A stretch of DNA of 12,257 nt from Aquifex sp. (lineage in GTDB: Bacteria; Aquificota; Aquificia; Aquificales; Aquificaceae), in contig QNXQ01000033.1 in NCBI GenBank assembly GCA_003978875.1, positions 1 to 12,257 of the forward strand, written 5' to 3'. The position numbers were made by a program, and so were the translations under genes. Numbering within the stretch: the first letter of the stretch is position 1; each line of letters starts with the position of its first letter. Positions 6,384 to 12,257 of this stretch are shown here, piece by piece. The notes beneath the pieces are model-generated. The model was not told the DNA's origin, did not search any database, and was given only the letters and a program-made list of their open reading frames with translations.

Positions 6384-6868
6384 GAGCTTTGATTGCCTTT
6401 TTAGTCGGGGTGATTATCGCCCTCTCCCTTTTTCACTTTATAAGGTATTACTTTGGCAATCCCTTCAGGTTAATGTTTTATACCGTAGAAGTCCAAAATA
6501 AGGGCTTTGATGAAACACTGAAAAAACTCCAGGAAAAATTGAATGCGAACGGACTTAAGGTTATAAGAGTTCTTCCTCTTTCAAAAGCTCTGGAAGCAAG
6601 GGGAGTTAAAGACTTTATGAATTATTCCATAGTTCTCGCATGTGATATTCCGGGAAAGGAAAAATTACTTTCAAAGGTACCATCCCTAACTAATCTAATT
6701 CCGTGCAGTATAGCTGTTTACGAGGATAAGGAGGGAGTAAAGCTCACGGCTATGAAAGAAATCGTTTTCCTCGCTGAAGAAAGTAAAAAAATGAGTGAAG
6801 AAGAAATAAAACTCGTAATAGATACTTATAGAACCCTTAGAAAAACTCTCGATGAGGTAAGGCAATGA
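6380..6868 (+). CDS. membrane-anchored DUF302 protein
   Basis: The GTG start at 6380 overlaps the soxB stop (GTGA), implying translational coupling. The 162-residue product begins with a hydrophobic segment (about residues 3-21, ALIAFLVGVIIALSLFHF) followed by charged and aromatic residues and no clear cleavage site, so it is probably anchored with its domain outside the cytoplasm. Residues 33-130 match the DUF302 pattern: VEVQNKGFDETLKKLQEKL, then SIVLACDI with Cys88, then LIPCSIAVYED with Pro108-Cys109. A charged helical tail follows. DUF302 has no firmly assigned reaction. The pair of conserved cysteines 21 residues apart recurs at the same spacing in the next gene, suggesting redox or sulfur-binding chemistry (inference). 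It overlaps the next gene by ATGA. Confidence 0.8.
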   Translation: MRALIAFLVGVIIALSLFHFIRYYFGNPFRLMFYTVEVQNKGFDETLKKLQEKLNANGLKVIRVLPLSKALEARGVKDFMNYSIVLACDIPGKEKLLSKVPSLTNLIPCSIAVYEDKEGVKLTAMKEIVFLAEESKKMSEEEIKLVIDTYRTLRKTLDEVRQ

Positions 6869-7308
6869 AGCGATTAATACTTTTATTATTATTTCCACTA
6901 ATATTAATAGCTCAGGAACCACAAACTAAGCTCCTCTACGTGGAAAAAATTGAAGGTATTCCTTTTGAAGACGTTAAGGTTCTTTTAAAGACGGCTCTTG
7001 ACGGAAAGAATATGAACGTTCTAGAGGTAATAGATATATCCCAGAAACCTAAAATGACCGTATTTTACGTGTGCAATCTCAGTTACGGAGAAAAAATCTT
7101 AAGGATTTTCCCTCAGTTCGGGACTCTTGCTCCCTGCAGAATATACATACTGGAAAAGGAAGACGGGAGTGTTGAAGTTGGCTATATCAATATTCCCAAC
7201 CTTGTAAAAGGTTTCAAGAAGTACTTTACTCCTGAAGTTGTTAAGGTATTTCTCCAGGCCGACAAAGACATAAAAGAAGCAATAAAAGAAGTTAAAGGAG
7301 AATTTTAA
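6865..7308 (+). CDS. secreted DUF302-like protein, paralogue of the preceding gene
   Basis: 147-residue product with a short, very hydrophobic signal sequence (MKRLILLLLFPLILIAQ, likely cleaved near residue 16-17). It then has a DUF302-like domain: GIPFEDVKVLLKTAL, VFYVCNL with Cys70, and LAPCRIYILEKEDGSVEVGY with Pro90-Cys91. The Cys-to-Cys distance is 21, the same as in its neighbour, but overall similarity is low, so this is an old duplication or two separately recruited family members. The DUF302 middle region is shorter here, with a short KPKM segment before VFYVC. It begins inside the upstream stop (ATGA) and its TAA overlaps the next ATG (TAATG), so the soxB-DUF302-DUF302-SoxH block is probably translated as one coupled unit. 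The molecular function is unknown. Confidence 0.72.
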   Translation: MKRLILLLLFPLILIAQEPQTKLLYVEKIEGIPFEDVKVLLKTALDGKNMNVLEVIDISQKPKMTVFYVCNLSYGEKILRIFPQFGTLAPCRIYILEKEDGSVEVGYINIPNLVKGFKKYFTPEVVKVFLQADKDIKEAIKEVKGEF

Positions 7309-8288
7309 TGGGTATTTTATTTTTTTTCCTTCTAACTATTGTTTTTTCCTTTGCGGAAGAGTATCCAAAGCATGTTAAAGAAACTCTTAAGAAGATAACG
7401 GATAGGGTATACGGTGTTTTTGGAGTGTACGAACAAGTATCTTACAAAAATAGGGGCTTTATCTCAAACGCCTATTTTTACGTTGCAGATGACGGTGTTA
7501 TAGTAATAGATGCTCTAAGCAGTTATAAACTCGGAAAGGAGATTATAGAAACAATAAAAGCCATTACAGACAAACCTATAAGGTTTTTGGTAATTACCCA
7601 TTACCACACGGACCACTTTTACGGTATAAAGGCTTTCAGGGAAGTAGGAGCTGAGATAATAGCCCACGAATACGCTTTTGAATACCTATCAAATCCCTCA
7701 AGTTATAACTTCTTTTTGGCGAGAAAAAAATTGCTAAAAGAGCATCTGGATAAAACCCAGCTCCTACCACCTACCATAGCTTTGACGGGCGAAATCAATC
7801 TGTATTTGAAGGTAGGTGAAGAGTATAGGAGATTTGAAGTAAAGCATCTGTGTAGAGCTCATACCCACGGTGACATAGTAGTATTTATTCCTGAAGAGAA
7901 AATCCTCTTCAGCGGAGATATAGTATTCGACGGAAGACTTCCTTTCTTAGGTTCCGGAAATTCCAAGAGCTGGATTACTTGTTTGGAAGAAATTCTAAAA
8001 ATGGAGCCAAAAATATTACTTCCCGGTCACGGTGAGGCTTTAACAGACCCATTAAAGATAAAGGAAGCTGTTAAATGGACGAAAAAGTATATCACTGACC
8101 TTAGAAATATCATAAGGAGAATGATTGAAGAAGGTTGTGATGTTGAATGTGTGAGGGAAAGGATTAATGAAGAAATGTTGAAAATAGATCCCTCTTATGC
8201 TCAAGTTCCGGTATTTTTTAACGTCAACCCTGTGAACGCTTATTACGTTTACTTTGAAATCGAAAATGAAATGTTAATGGAAGAGTAG
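7308..8288 (+). CDS. SoxH-like periplasmic metallo-beta-lactamase-fold hydrolase
   Basis: 326-residue metallo-hydrolase with an N-terminal signal sequence (about 1-16, FFFLLTIVFSFA). Metal-binding motifs of the metallo-beta-lactamase fold appear in order: HYHTDH (98-103), AHTHGD (184-189), SGDIVFD (Asp204) and PGHG (His241), all intact for a two-metal centre. The N-terminal ITDRVYGVFG strand and the FISNAYFYVADDGVIVID segment fit the subgroup of periplasmic hydrolases to which SoxH belongs. SoxH is a Sox-cluster protein of unclear function and is not needed for thiosulfate oxidation in Paracoccus. A C-terminal helical region (about 250-326) has a CDVEC pair. Glyoxalase II or persulfide dioxygenase are alternatives, but the signal sequence and sox context make them less likely. 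Its ATG overlaps the upstream stop. Confidence 0.85.
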   Translation: MGILFFFLLTIVFSFAEEYPKHVKETLKKITDRVYGVFGVYEQVSYKNRGFISNAYFYVADDGVIVIDALSSYKLGKEIIETIKAITDKPIRFLVITHYHTDHFYGIKAFREVGAEIIAHEYAFEYLSNPSSYNFFLARKKLLKEHLDKTQLLPPTIALTGEINLYLKVGEEYRRFEVKHLCRAHTHGDIVVFIPEEKILFSGDIVFDGRLPFLGSGNSKSWITCLEEILKMEPKILLPGHGEALTDPLKIKEAVKWTKKYITDLRNIIRRMIEEGCDVECVRERINEEMLKIDPSYAQVPVFFNVNPVNAYYVYFEIENEMLMEE

Positions 8289-8298
8289 AATTTAATTT

Positions 8299-8356
8299 AA
8301 ATTTATTTTCAATTTAAACTTGATTTTATCTGATAAAAATTTATTTTCCCTTTAAA
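8299..8356. repeat. direct repeat pair flanking a palindrome upstream of the rhodanese gene
   Basis: The 12-mer AAATTTATTTTC occurs at 8299-8310 and 8337-8348, 38 bases apart. In both copies it continues with two variable bases and TTTAAA, making 18 of 20 positions equal (8299-8318 and 8337-8356). The second copy begins within the right arm of a 15-bp palindrome, TTTTATC-T-GATAAAA (8324-8338). The element occupies most of the 89-bp spacer that breaks the chain of overlapping genes, so it may hold a separate promoter or operator for the rhodanese. The spacer is extremely AT-rich, so chance repetition remains possible. Confidence 0.4.
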
Positions 8357-8377
8357 AAGTTTCCAGGAGGTGAAAAA

Positions 8378-9265
8378 ATGGCTATTTTGCTGAGTATATT
8401 TATTCTGTTTTTCACAGCTGTATCCTTCGGAGAAATAAGACTTATATCTCCTGAAGAACTAAACAATATGCTAAAGAAGGAAAGGAATCTCGTTATACTC
8501 GATTTAAGAAAGAGTATAAAAGATTATTGGAAAGAACATATTCCGGGAGCTCAGTGGATACACTTTGAAGCGTTTAGATTCCCAAATATGGGAAAACCTG
8601 CATTTTTTATTCCCGTCGAGATATTTATTAAAAAACTGGAAAAATTGGGAATAGACAGAAATACAAAGGTTGTTCTGTACGATGCACAAGGAAGTTTTAT
8701 TCCCTTTTATGTAGCTTGGGGATTAGACTACATATCCCATCCCGAAATATACGTACTTCATGGGGGATTCAATCACTGGAAGGATAAAGATCTACCTACT
8801 ACTAAAGATTATCCTAAAGTCAAGCCAAAGAGCTATGGAACTTACAGAATAAATGAAGAAATTAGGGCAGATTTGGACTACGTTAAAAAATCTTTAATGA
8901 AAAAGAACGTTGTATTCCTCGATGCTAGGACGCCCGAACTCTATGAAGGAAAAGCCGGATTTTGGAAAAGATTGGGTCACATAAAAGGTGCAGTAAACAG
9001 GTTCTGGAAACAGGATTTTGAAGAGAGGGTAAATAAATACGGAAAAAGGTATTATCTTTTAAAACCGAAAGAAGATATAAGCCTTTTCTATGAAAGTCTA
9101 GGAATAGGTAAAGGAAAAGAAGTTGTACTGTACTGCGGTCAAGGATTAATGTCCGGAGCTACTTATTATGTTATTAAGTACTACCTAGGTTTAACGGATA
9201 AGGTAAAGCTTTACGATGGTTCCTGGAACGAATATTCCCAAACAAGCTTGCCGAAGGAACCGTAA
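8378..9265 (+). CDS. secreted tandem-domain rhodanese (thiosulfate/3-mercaptopyruvate sulfurtransferase type)
   Basis: 295-residue protein with a signal sequence (about 1-18, LLSIFILFFTAVSFG) and two rhodanese domains, about 20-140 and 155-290. In the second domain the active-site loop is intact: LYCGQGLMSG with Cys253 as sulfur carrier. This is the only cysteine in the protein. In the first domain the matching position is Asp102 (VLYDAQGS), so that domain is structural, as in classical two-domain rhodaneses. The conserved YDGSWNEY segment ends the second domain. It would move sulfane sulfur between thiosulfate or protein persulfides and an acceptor such as cyanide or a thiol in the periplasm. 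It lies 89 bp after the SoxH-like gene on the same strand, with a strong ribosome site (AGGAGGTG) before the ATG. The loop CGQGLM does not clearly decide between thiosulfate and mercaptopyruvate as donor. Confidence 0.92.
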   Translation: MAILLSIFILFFTAVSFGEIRLISPEELNNMLKKERNLVILDLRKSIKDYWKEHIPGAQWIHFEAFRFPNMGKPAFFIPVEIFIKKLEKLGIDRNTKVVLYDAQGSFIPFYVAWGLDYISHPEIYVLHGGFNHWKDKDLPTTKDYPKVKPKSYGTYRINEEIRADLDYVKKSLMKKNVVFLDARTPELYEGKAGFWKRLGHIKGAVNRFWKQDFEERVNKYGKRYYLLKPKEDISLFYESLGIGKGKEVVLYCGQGLMSGATYYVIKYYLGLTDKVKLYDGSWNEYSQTSLPKEP

Positions 9266-9289
9266 TTCTTCCTCTTGTTCTTTCTCATA

Positions 9290-9308
9290 TCCTTTTCACG
9301 AAAAAGGA
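9290..9308. other. short inverted repeat between the rhodanese and DUF2203 genes
   Basis: TCCTTTT-CACGA-AAAAGGA is a perfect 7-bp inverted repeat. It lies just after a pyrimidine-rich tract (9266-9297) that follows the rhodanese stop. There is no T-run behind it on either strand and the stem has only two G-C pairs, so it is a poor intrinsic terminator, particularly at high growth temperature. It could be an operator for the gene that begins at 9323. Confidence 0.2.
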
Positions 9309-9322
9309 AGTATATTTGAGAC

Positions 9323-9715
9323 ATGAAGGTTTTTACCCTCAGAGAGGCCAGAGAACTTCTGGTAAAGATAAAACCTATTGCCGAAGATATAAAACTAAAG
9401 AAGGAAGAATTAAGAGGTCTTTACGAGGAGCTATCTTCTCAAGAAGATGAACTTGAACAAATGTACCTGAAGACCAAGATCAAGGAAATAGAAACTCAGA
9501 TAAAAAGACACCTTGCACGCATAGAGGAGCTGGGAGGAGTTATAAAGGGGATTGAACCTCTGCTTGTGGACTTCCTATCGGAACATAACGGAAGGTATAT
9601 ATGGCTTTGCTGGAAGGAAGATGAAGAAACCATAATGTACTGGCACGAACTCAGTGAGGGTTTTGCGGGAAGAAAACCCGTAGAAGAGTTAGAAGAATCA
9701 GAACAGCTTTTCTAA
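9323..9715 (+). CDS. DUF2203 family protein
   Basis: 130-residue cytoplasmic protein with no signal or membrane segment. Residues about 5-75 are strongly charged and helical and probably form a coiled coil (KLKKEELRGLYEELSSQEDELEQ region). The C-terminal part carries the DUF2203 signature: GRYIWLCWKEDEETIMYWHELSEGFAGRKP (Trp94, Trp107-His108, Gly113-Phe114-Ala115-Gly116-Arg117). The function of the family is unknown. The start is preceded by only a weak GAG, but a TATATT hexamer lies 6 bases upstream, consistent with a near-leaderless transcript. It is separated from the rhodanese by 57 bp and may be transcribed apart from the sox genes. Its last 18 bases overlap the 3' end of the convergent lytic transglycosylase gene. 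Confidence 0.82.
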   Translation: MKVFTLREARELLVKIKPIAEDIKLKKEELRGLYEELSSQEDELEQMYLKTKIKEIETQIKRHLARIEELGGVIKGIEPLLVDFLSEHNGRYIWLCWKEDEETIMYWHELSEGFAGRKPVEELEESEQLF

Positions 9716-11317
9716 TTTTTCCGAGTAGATGTAATAGTTATATAAGACTTTTTTTGTGTAATTCTTGGTCTCGGAATAGGGTATAAGTTCTATAAATAGA
9801 AAATCGTCATCATACCTTTTCCATTGGCTTACAGCACTTTGTCCAGCGTTGTAGGAAGCGATAACCCTTACGATATCTCCGTTCCAGTAATCATAAAGAA
9901 ACGCCAGATACGCTGTTCCCAAAAGGATATTCGTGTAAGGTTCAAAGATATTATCCAGCTTTATCCCTAAACGTTTAGCTTTCCACCTTGCTGTAAAATC
10001 CATAAGTTGCATGAGTCCTTTTGCTCCCGATGGAGAAACGGCGTAAATATCAAAGAGACTTTCTTGGCGTATAACTGCGTAGATTAACGCCTTAGGGACG
10101 TTAAATCTTTTCGAAACTCGACTCACGATTTCTTCAAAGGGTGTAGGATGGGATACGTACCTGTATATATCCGAACTAACACCGTATTTGTTCACGGAAA
10201 GTCTTATAGAGGTGTACGGGTCTATATCCTGTAGAAGCAGTATATCTCCCGTTGTGATTTTTTCTTTATTTTTAAAGGCTTCATACCTCATGTAGTTGAG
10301 AAATCCGAGGTCATAAATTTTTTTTAACTCAAAGTAAAGGTTAGGAGGATTTACGTCCACGAGTGTAATAGGTTTGTACACTTTCAGCCCTAAAAAGAGT
10401 TTTGCGACTGCTCCGTAGAAGTTATCGTACCGAGATGTTTCTCTTAAGTATTTAAAGGCTATATCTCTGTTGCCCAGGTTTAACTCCGTTTTAAAGAGCC
10501 AGAAAAACCTCTTTGCTCTGCCTGTATCGTTTTCAGGTGAGTATACTTTAAAGTATTCACTCGCTTTTTTATAGTCTTTTAAAGCAAAGTAGGCGATACC
10601 CAAATAAAAATTGGATTCCGGATAAGTACTTTTCTCCAGAAGCTCGATACCTTTACTTATAAATCCTCTCTCCAATAGTTCTCTGCCCAGAATATAGAAA
10701 AGGTATGGGTTATTCTCTTTTTCTACAAACTTTTCAGCTTGAGAATACTTATTCAGTTTTAGAAAAACGTATACTAAAAATTGTTTCGCTTTATCTTCTT
10801 GGCAATGTAGTAAAACCTTTTCAGATTTTTCGTATTCCTTAAGCCTATACAGGGATACACCTATTAAATGGCAATCCTTTGAGAGCTTCAAAACGTATTT
10901 GTACTTTTTATTTTTAAAAAGTCTCTTGGCTATTTTTTCCCTTTCATCTTGGGAGAATTTAAATTTATCTAAATGTTTTATGAAAATTTCTGGATAATTT
11001 ATAATCAAAGGTTTAGGATTCAAACCCAAATACTCGTAAATTTCGAAAAGCTTTTTTAGCTGATTGTAGGGTATATTACTTATATCGAGTCTTTGTATTA
11101 ATTTCACGGCTTCTTCTTTATTAGTTTTATAAACCTTTTGAAGGAGAAAAAGGATTACTTCATTTCTAAAAGGTGCTGTTGGGTATTCTTCAATTAATTT
11201 TTTGGCCAGCTCAACGCTTCTATTTCCCAAAAATTTTTTATAAAGTTCGTATTTGTCGGATATTCCTCCAAATAAAAGTGAGATAAAAAAGAGAATCAAC
11301 ATAAAAGCCTTTCTCAT
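9698..11317 (-). CDS. slt: soluble lytic murein transglycosylase with helical/TPR-like N-terminal region
   Basis: Periplasmic enzyme that cleaves the MurNAc-GlcNAc bond of peptidoglycan with formation of 1,6-anhydro-MurNAc. The 539-residue protein has a signal sequence (about 1-18, FMLILFFISLLFGG). A long alpha-helical superhelix with TPR-like repeats follows, e.g. SNFYLGIAYFALKDYKKASEYF at about 235-256. The C-terminal SLT catalytic domain runs from about 400. Its motifs are all present: AVIRQES with catalytic Glu419, SPSGAKGLMQLM (428-439), SYNAGQSAVSQW (488-499), and the family tail FIELIPYSETKNYTKKVL. The length is somewhat shorter than E. coli Slt70. Its ATG overlaps the ymdB stop (ATGA), so the two are coupled, and its 3' end overlaps the convergent DUF2203 gene by 18 bp. 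There is no obvious link to sulfur metabolism. Confidence 0.94.
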   Translation of the reverse strand: MRKAFMLILFFISLLFGGISDKYELYKKFLGNRSVELAKKLIEEYPTAPFRNEVILFLLQKVYKTNKEEAVKLIQRLDISNIPYNQLKKLFEIYEYLGLNPKPLIINYPEIFIKHLDKFKFSQDEREKIAKRLFKNKKYKYVLKLSKDCHLIGVSLYRLKEYEKSEKVLLHCQEDKAKQFLVYVFLKLNKYSQAEKFVEKENNPYLFYILGRELLERGFISKGIELLEKSTYPESNFYLGIAYFALKDYKKASEYFKVYSPENDTGRAKRFFWLFKTELNLGNRDIAFKYLRETSRYDNFYGAVAKLFLGLKVYKPITLVDVNPPNLYFELKKIYDLGFLNYMRYEAFKNKEKITTGDILLLQDIDPYTSIRLSVNKYGVSSDIYRYVSHPTPFEEIVSRVSKRFNVPKALIYAVIRQESLFDIYAVSPSGAKGLMQLMDFTARWKAKRLGIKLDNIFEPYTNILLGTAYLAFLYDYWNGDIVRVIASYNAGQSAVSQWKRYDDDFLFIELIPYSETKNYTKKVLYNYYIYSEKLEKLF

Positions 11318-12096
11318 AAAAACCTCTTTATCCTTTCTATACTTTTAGTCTTACCCGTTGCTTCATCCAAGTCAACCAGAATAGCGTTTAAAACGATTTC
11401 CCCTTTATCTTCTACTTCAAATCTCCTTGGAAGGCCTGTTAAGAATTTTTCTATAGGTTCTTTCGGTTTCATACCGATAGCCGAGTACCATACTCCAGTC
11501 ATTCCCACATCCGATACGTATCCCGTTCCTTTTTTAAGAATGAACTCATCGGCAGTAGGTACATGCGTATGTGTTCCGTAAACGAAAGATGCTCTCCCGT
11601 CCACGTATATGCCGAACGCCCATTTTTCAGACGTTGCTTCAGCATGGAAGTCTACTATTACTAAATTTGTTTCCTTAGAAACCTCTTCGTAAATTCTGTC
11701 GAAAACCTTAAAGGGATTTTCCAGATTACAATCCATAAATACCCTACCCATCAGGTTTATTACTGCAAACTTTATACCGTTTTTCTTAAAGACTCCGTAT
11801 CCCTTACCGGGAACACCTTCCGGATAGTTTGCCGGCCTAAGGAGATTTTCAGCCTCATCTATGAACTGGTAAATTTCCTTTTTATCCCATATGTGATTTC
11901 CCGAAGTCATTACATCTACACCCAAATCCATAAGCTCTTCGTAAACTTTCCTGGTCAGTCCAAATCCACCGGCGGCATTTTCTACGTTAGCTATAACTAC
12001 ATCGTAAGCTATTTCTTCCCTAAGCTCGGGTAAGAATTCCCTTAAAGCTTTCCTTCCCGGTTTTCCGATGACATCTCCGATTGCCAAGATTCTCAT
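11314..12096 (-). CDS. ymdB: YmdB-family metallophosphoesterase
   Basis: 260-residue cytoplasmic phosphoesterase of the YmdB/TIGR00282 type. Metal-site residues appear in order: IGDVIGKPGR with Asp8, NVENAAGG (Glu39, Asn40), SGNHIWD (Asn67, His68), VDFHAEATSEK (His151) and GTHTHVPTAD (His176, His178). The DVIGKPGR and HAEATSEK motifs are diagnostic for the family and the length is full. Studied members hydrolyse 2',3'- or 3',5'-cyclic nucleotides and affect RNA turnover and developmental decisions in Bacillus; the physiological substrate here is unknown. The ATG at 12096 lacks a Shine-Dalgarno sequence, but TAAAAT on the minus strand (12111-12106) lies 9 bases ahead. The gene is only 16 bp from a divergent start and is coupled to the transglycosylase gene by an ATGA overlap. 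Confidence 0.95.
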   Translation of the reverse strand: MRILAIGDVIGKPGRKALREFLPELREEIAYDVVIANVENAAGGFGLTRKVYEELMDLGVDVMTSGNHIWDKKEIYQFIDEAENLLRPANYPEGVPGKGYGVFKKNGIKFAVINLMGRVFMDCNLENPFKVFDRIYEEVSKETNLVIVDFHAEATSEKWAFGIYVDGRASFVYGTHTHVPTADEFILKKGTGYVSDVGMTGVWYSAIGMKPKEPIEKFLTGLPRRFEVEDKGEIVLNAILVDLDEATGKTKSIERIKRFL

Positions 12097-12112
12097 AGTA
12101 TACTCATTTTAA
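12097..12112. promoter_or_regulatory. 16-bp divergent start region with palindromic AGTATACT
   Basis: Only 16 bases separate the ymdB ATG (minus) from the ATG at 12113 (plus). They include the perfect palindrome AGTATACT (12097-12104), which places TATACT, a good -10 hexamer, 8 bases ahead of the plus-strand start. They also include ATTTTA (12106-12111), read as TAAAAT 9 bases ahead of the ymdB start. No -35 box or ribosome site is evident for either gene, so both may have very short leaders. Confidence 0.35.
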
Positions 12113-12257
12113 ATGTGGAAAAAAACTATAAGAATATTCCTATTATTTTCTTTGTTAAATATATACTTTTCCGTAATTACATCCTATCCATCCTTTTTTG
12201 CAAGAACGGTAATTGAAGGGAAGGAACCGAGAGATTTCTTCTTTATGTTTATTACTG
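12113..12257 (+). CDS. N-terminus of a predicted membrane protein (3' end outside window)
   Basis: The frame opens at ATG 12113, directly after an in-frame TAA (12110-12112), and stays open to the window end, giving 48 codons. The product starts MWKKTIRIFLLFSLLNIYFS, with one predicted transmembrane helix (about residues 6-25), then YPSFFARTVIEGKEPRDFFFMFIT leading into another hydrophobic stretch. The pattern of helix, short polar loop with Gly, second helix would fit the start of a major facilitator type transporter, but 48 residues are too few to assign a family. It diverges from ymdB with 16 bp between starts and has no recognisable Shine-Dalgarno sequence. Confidence 0.6.
   Translation, partial: MWKKTIRIFLLFSLLNIYFSVITSYPSFFARTVIEGKEPRDFFFMFIT

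Noticed and set aside
6695..6922. 75-codon minus-strand frame over the DUF302 gene junction
   Set aside because: It is antisense to two coupled genes with good family motifs; its hydrophobic look comes from the complement of Lys/Glu codons.
9290..9308. Intrinsic terminator ending the sox operon
   Set aside because: The stem is short and AT-rich with no T-run after it on either strand, so it is listed only as an inverted repeat.
9698..12096. Possibility that ymdB and slt belong to the sulfur module
   Set aside because: They are on the opposite strand, with cyclic-nucleotide phosphoesterase and cell-wall functions; no shared signal or regulatory sequence was seen.

Overview
The window looks like chromosomal DNA from a hyperthermophilic, chemolithotrophic member of the Aquificales, close to Aquifex. 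The signs are a Lys/Glu/Ile-rich proteome with many AGA/AGG and ATA codons, very tight gene packing with overlapping ends, and a thiosulfate-oxidation (Sox) cluster in the order soxY-Z-A-X-B. The organism is inferred from composition and gene order, not from a database match. No mobile element, CRISPR array or phage gene is visible.

Layout: (1) 1-564, the 3' part of a DUF815 P-loop ATPase on +. (2) 542-1676, tRNA-Leu(GAG) followed by hemE on -, with hemE overlapping the ATPase tail to tail. (3) 1677-1891, an AT-rich divergent intergenic region with candidate promoters and a small inverted repeat. (4) 1892-6383, a SoxW/SoxS-like periplasmic thioredoxin and soxY, soxZ, soxA, soxX, soxB. (5) 6380-8288, two DUF302 proteins and a SoxH-like metallo-beta-lactamase-fold protein, joined to soxB and to each other by 4-base or shorter stop/start overlaps. 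(6) 8378-9265, a secreted two-domain rhodanese behind a repeat-bearing 89-bp spacer. (7) 9323-9715, a DUF2203 protein. (8) 9698-12096 on -, ymdB and a TPR-containing lytic transglycosylase. (9) 12113-end, the start of a divergent membrane protein.

How the genes fit together: SoxXA joins thiosulfate to the C-terminal cysteine of SoxY (carried by SoxZ), and SoxB hydrolyses off the terminal sulfonate as sulfate. SoxCD, which would oxidise the remaining sulfane sulfur, is not in this window, although it could lie elsewhere. In its place, on the same strand, are two DUF302 proteins with matching cysteine spacing, a SoxH-like hydrolase and a periplasmic rhodanese. All four carry export or membrane-anchor signals. 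I suggest they form an accessory module for handling SoxY-bound or released sulfane sulfur. That role is inference; the overlaps, signals and cysteine positions are seen directly. The thioredoxin at the front of the operon fits a role in keeping the SoxY cysteine reduced.
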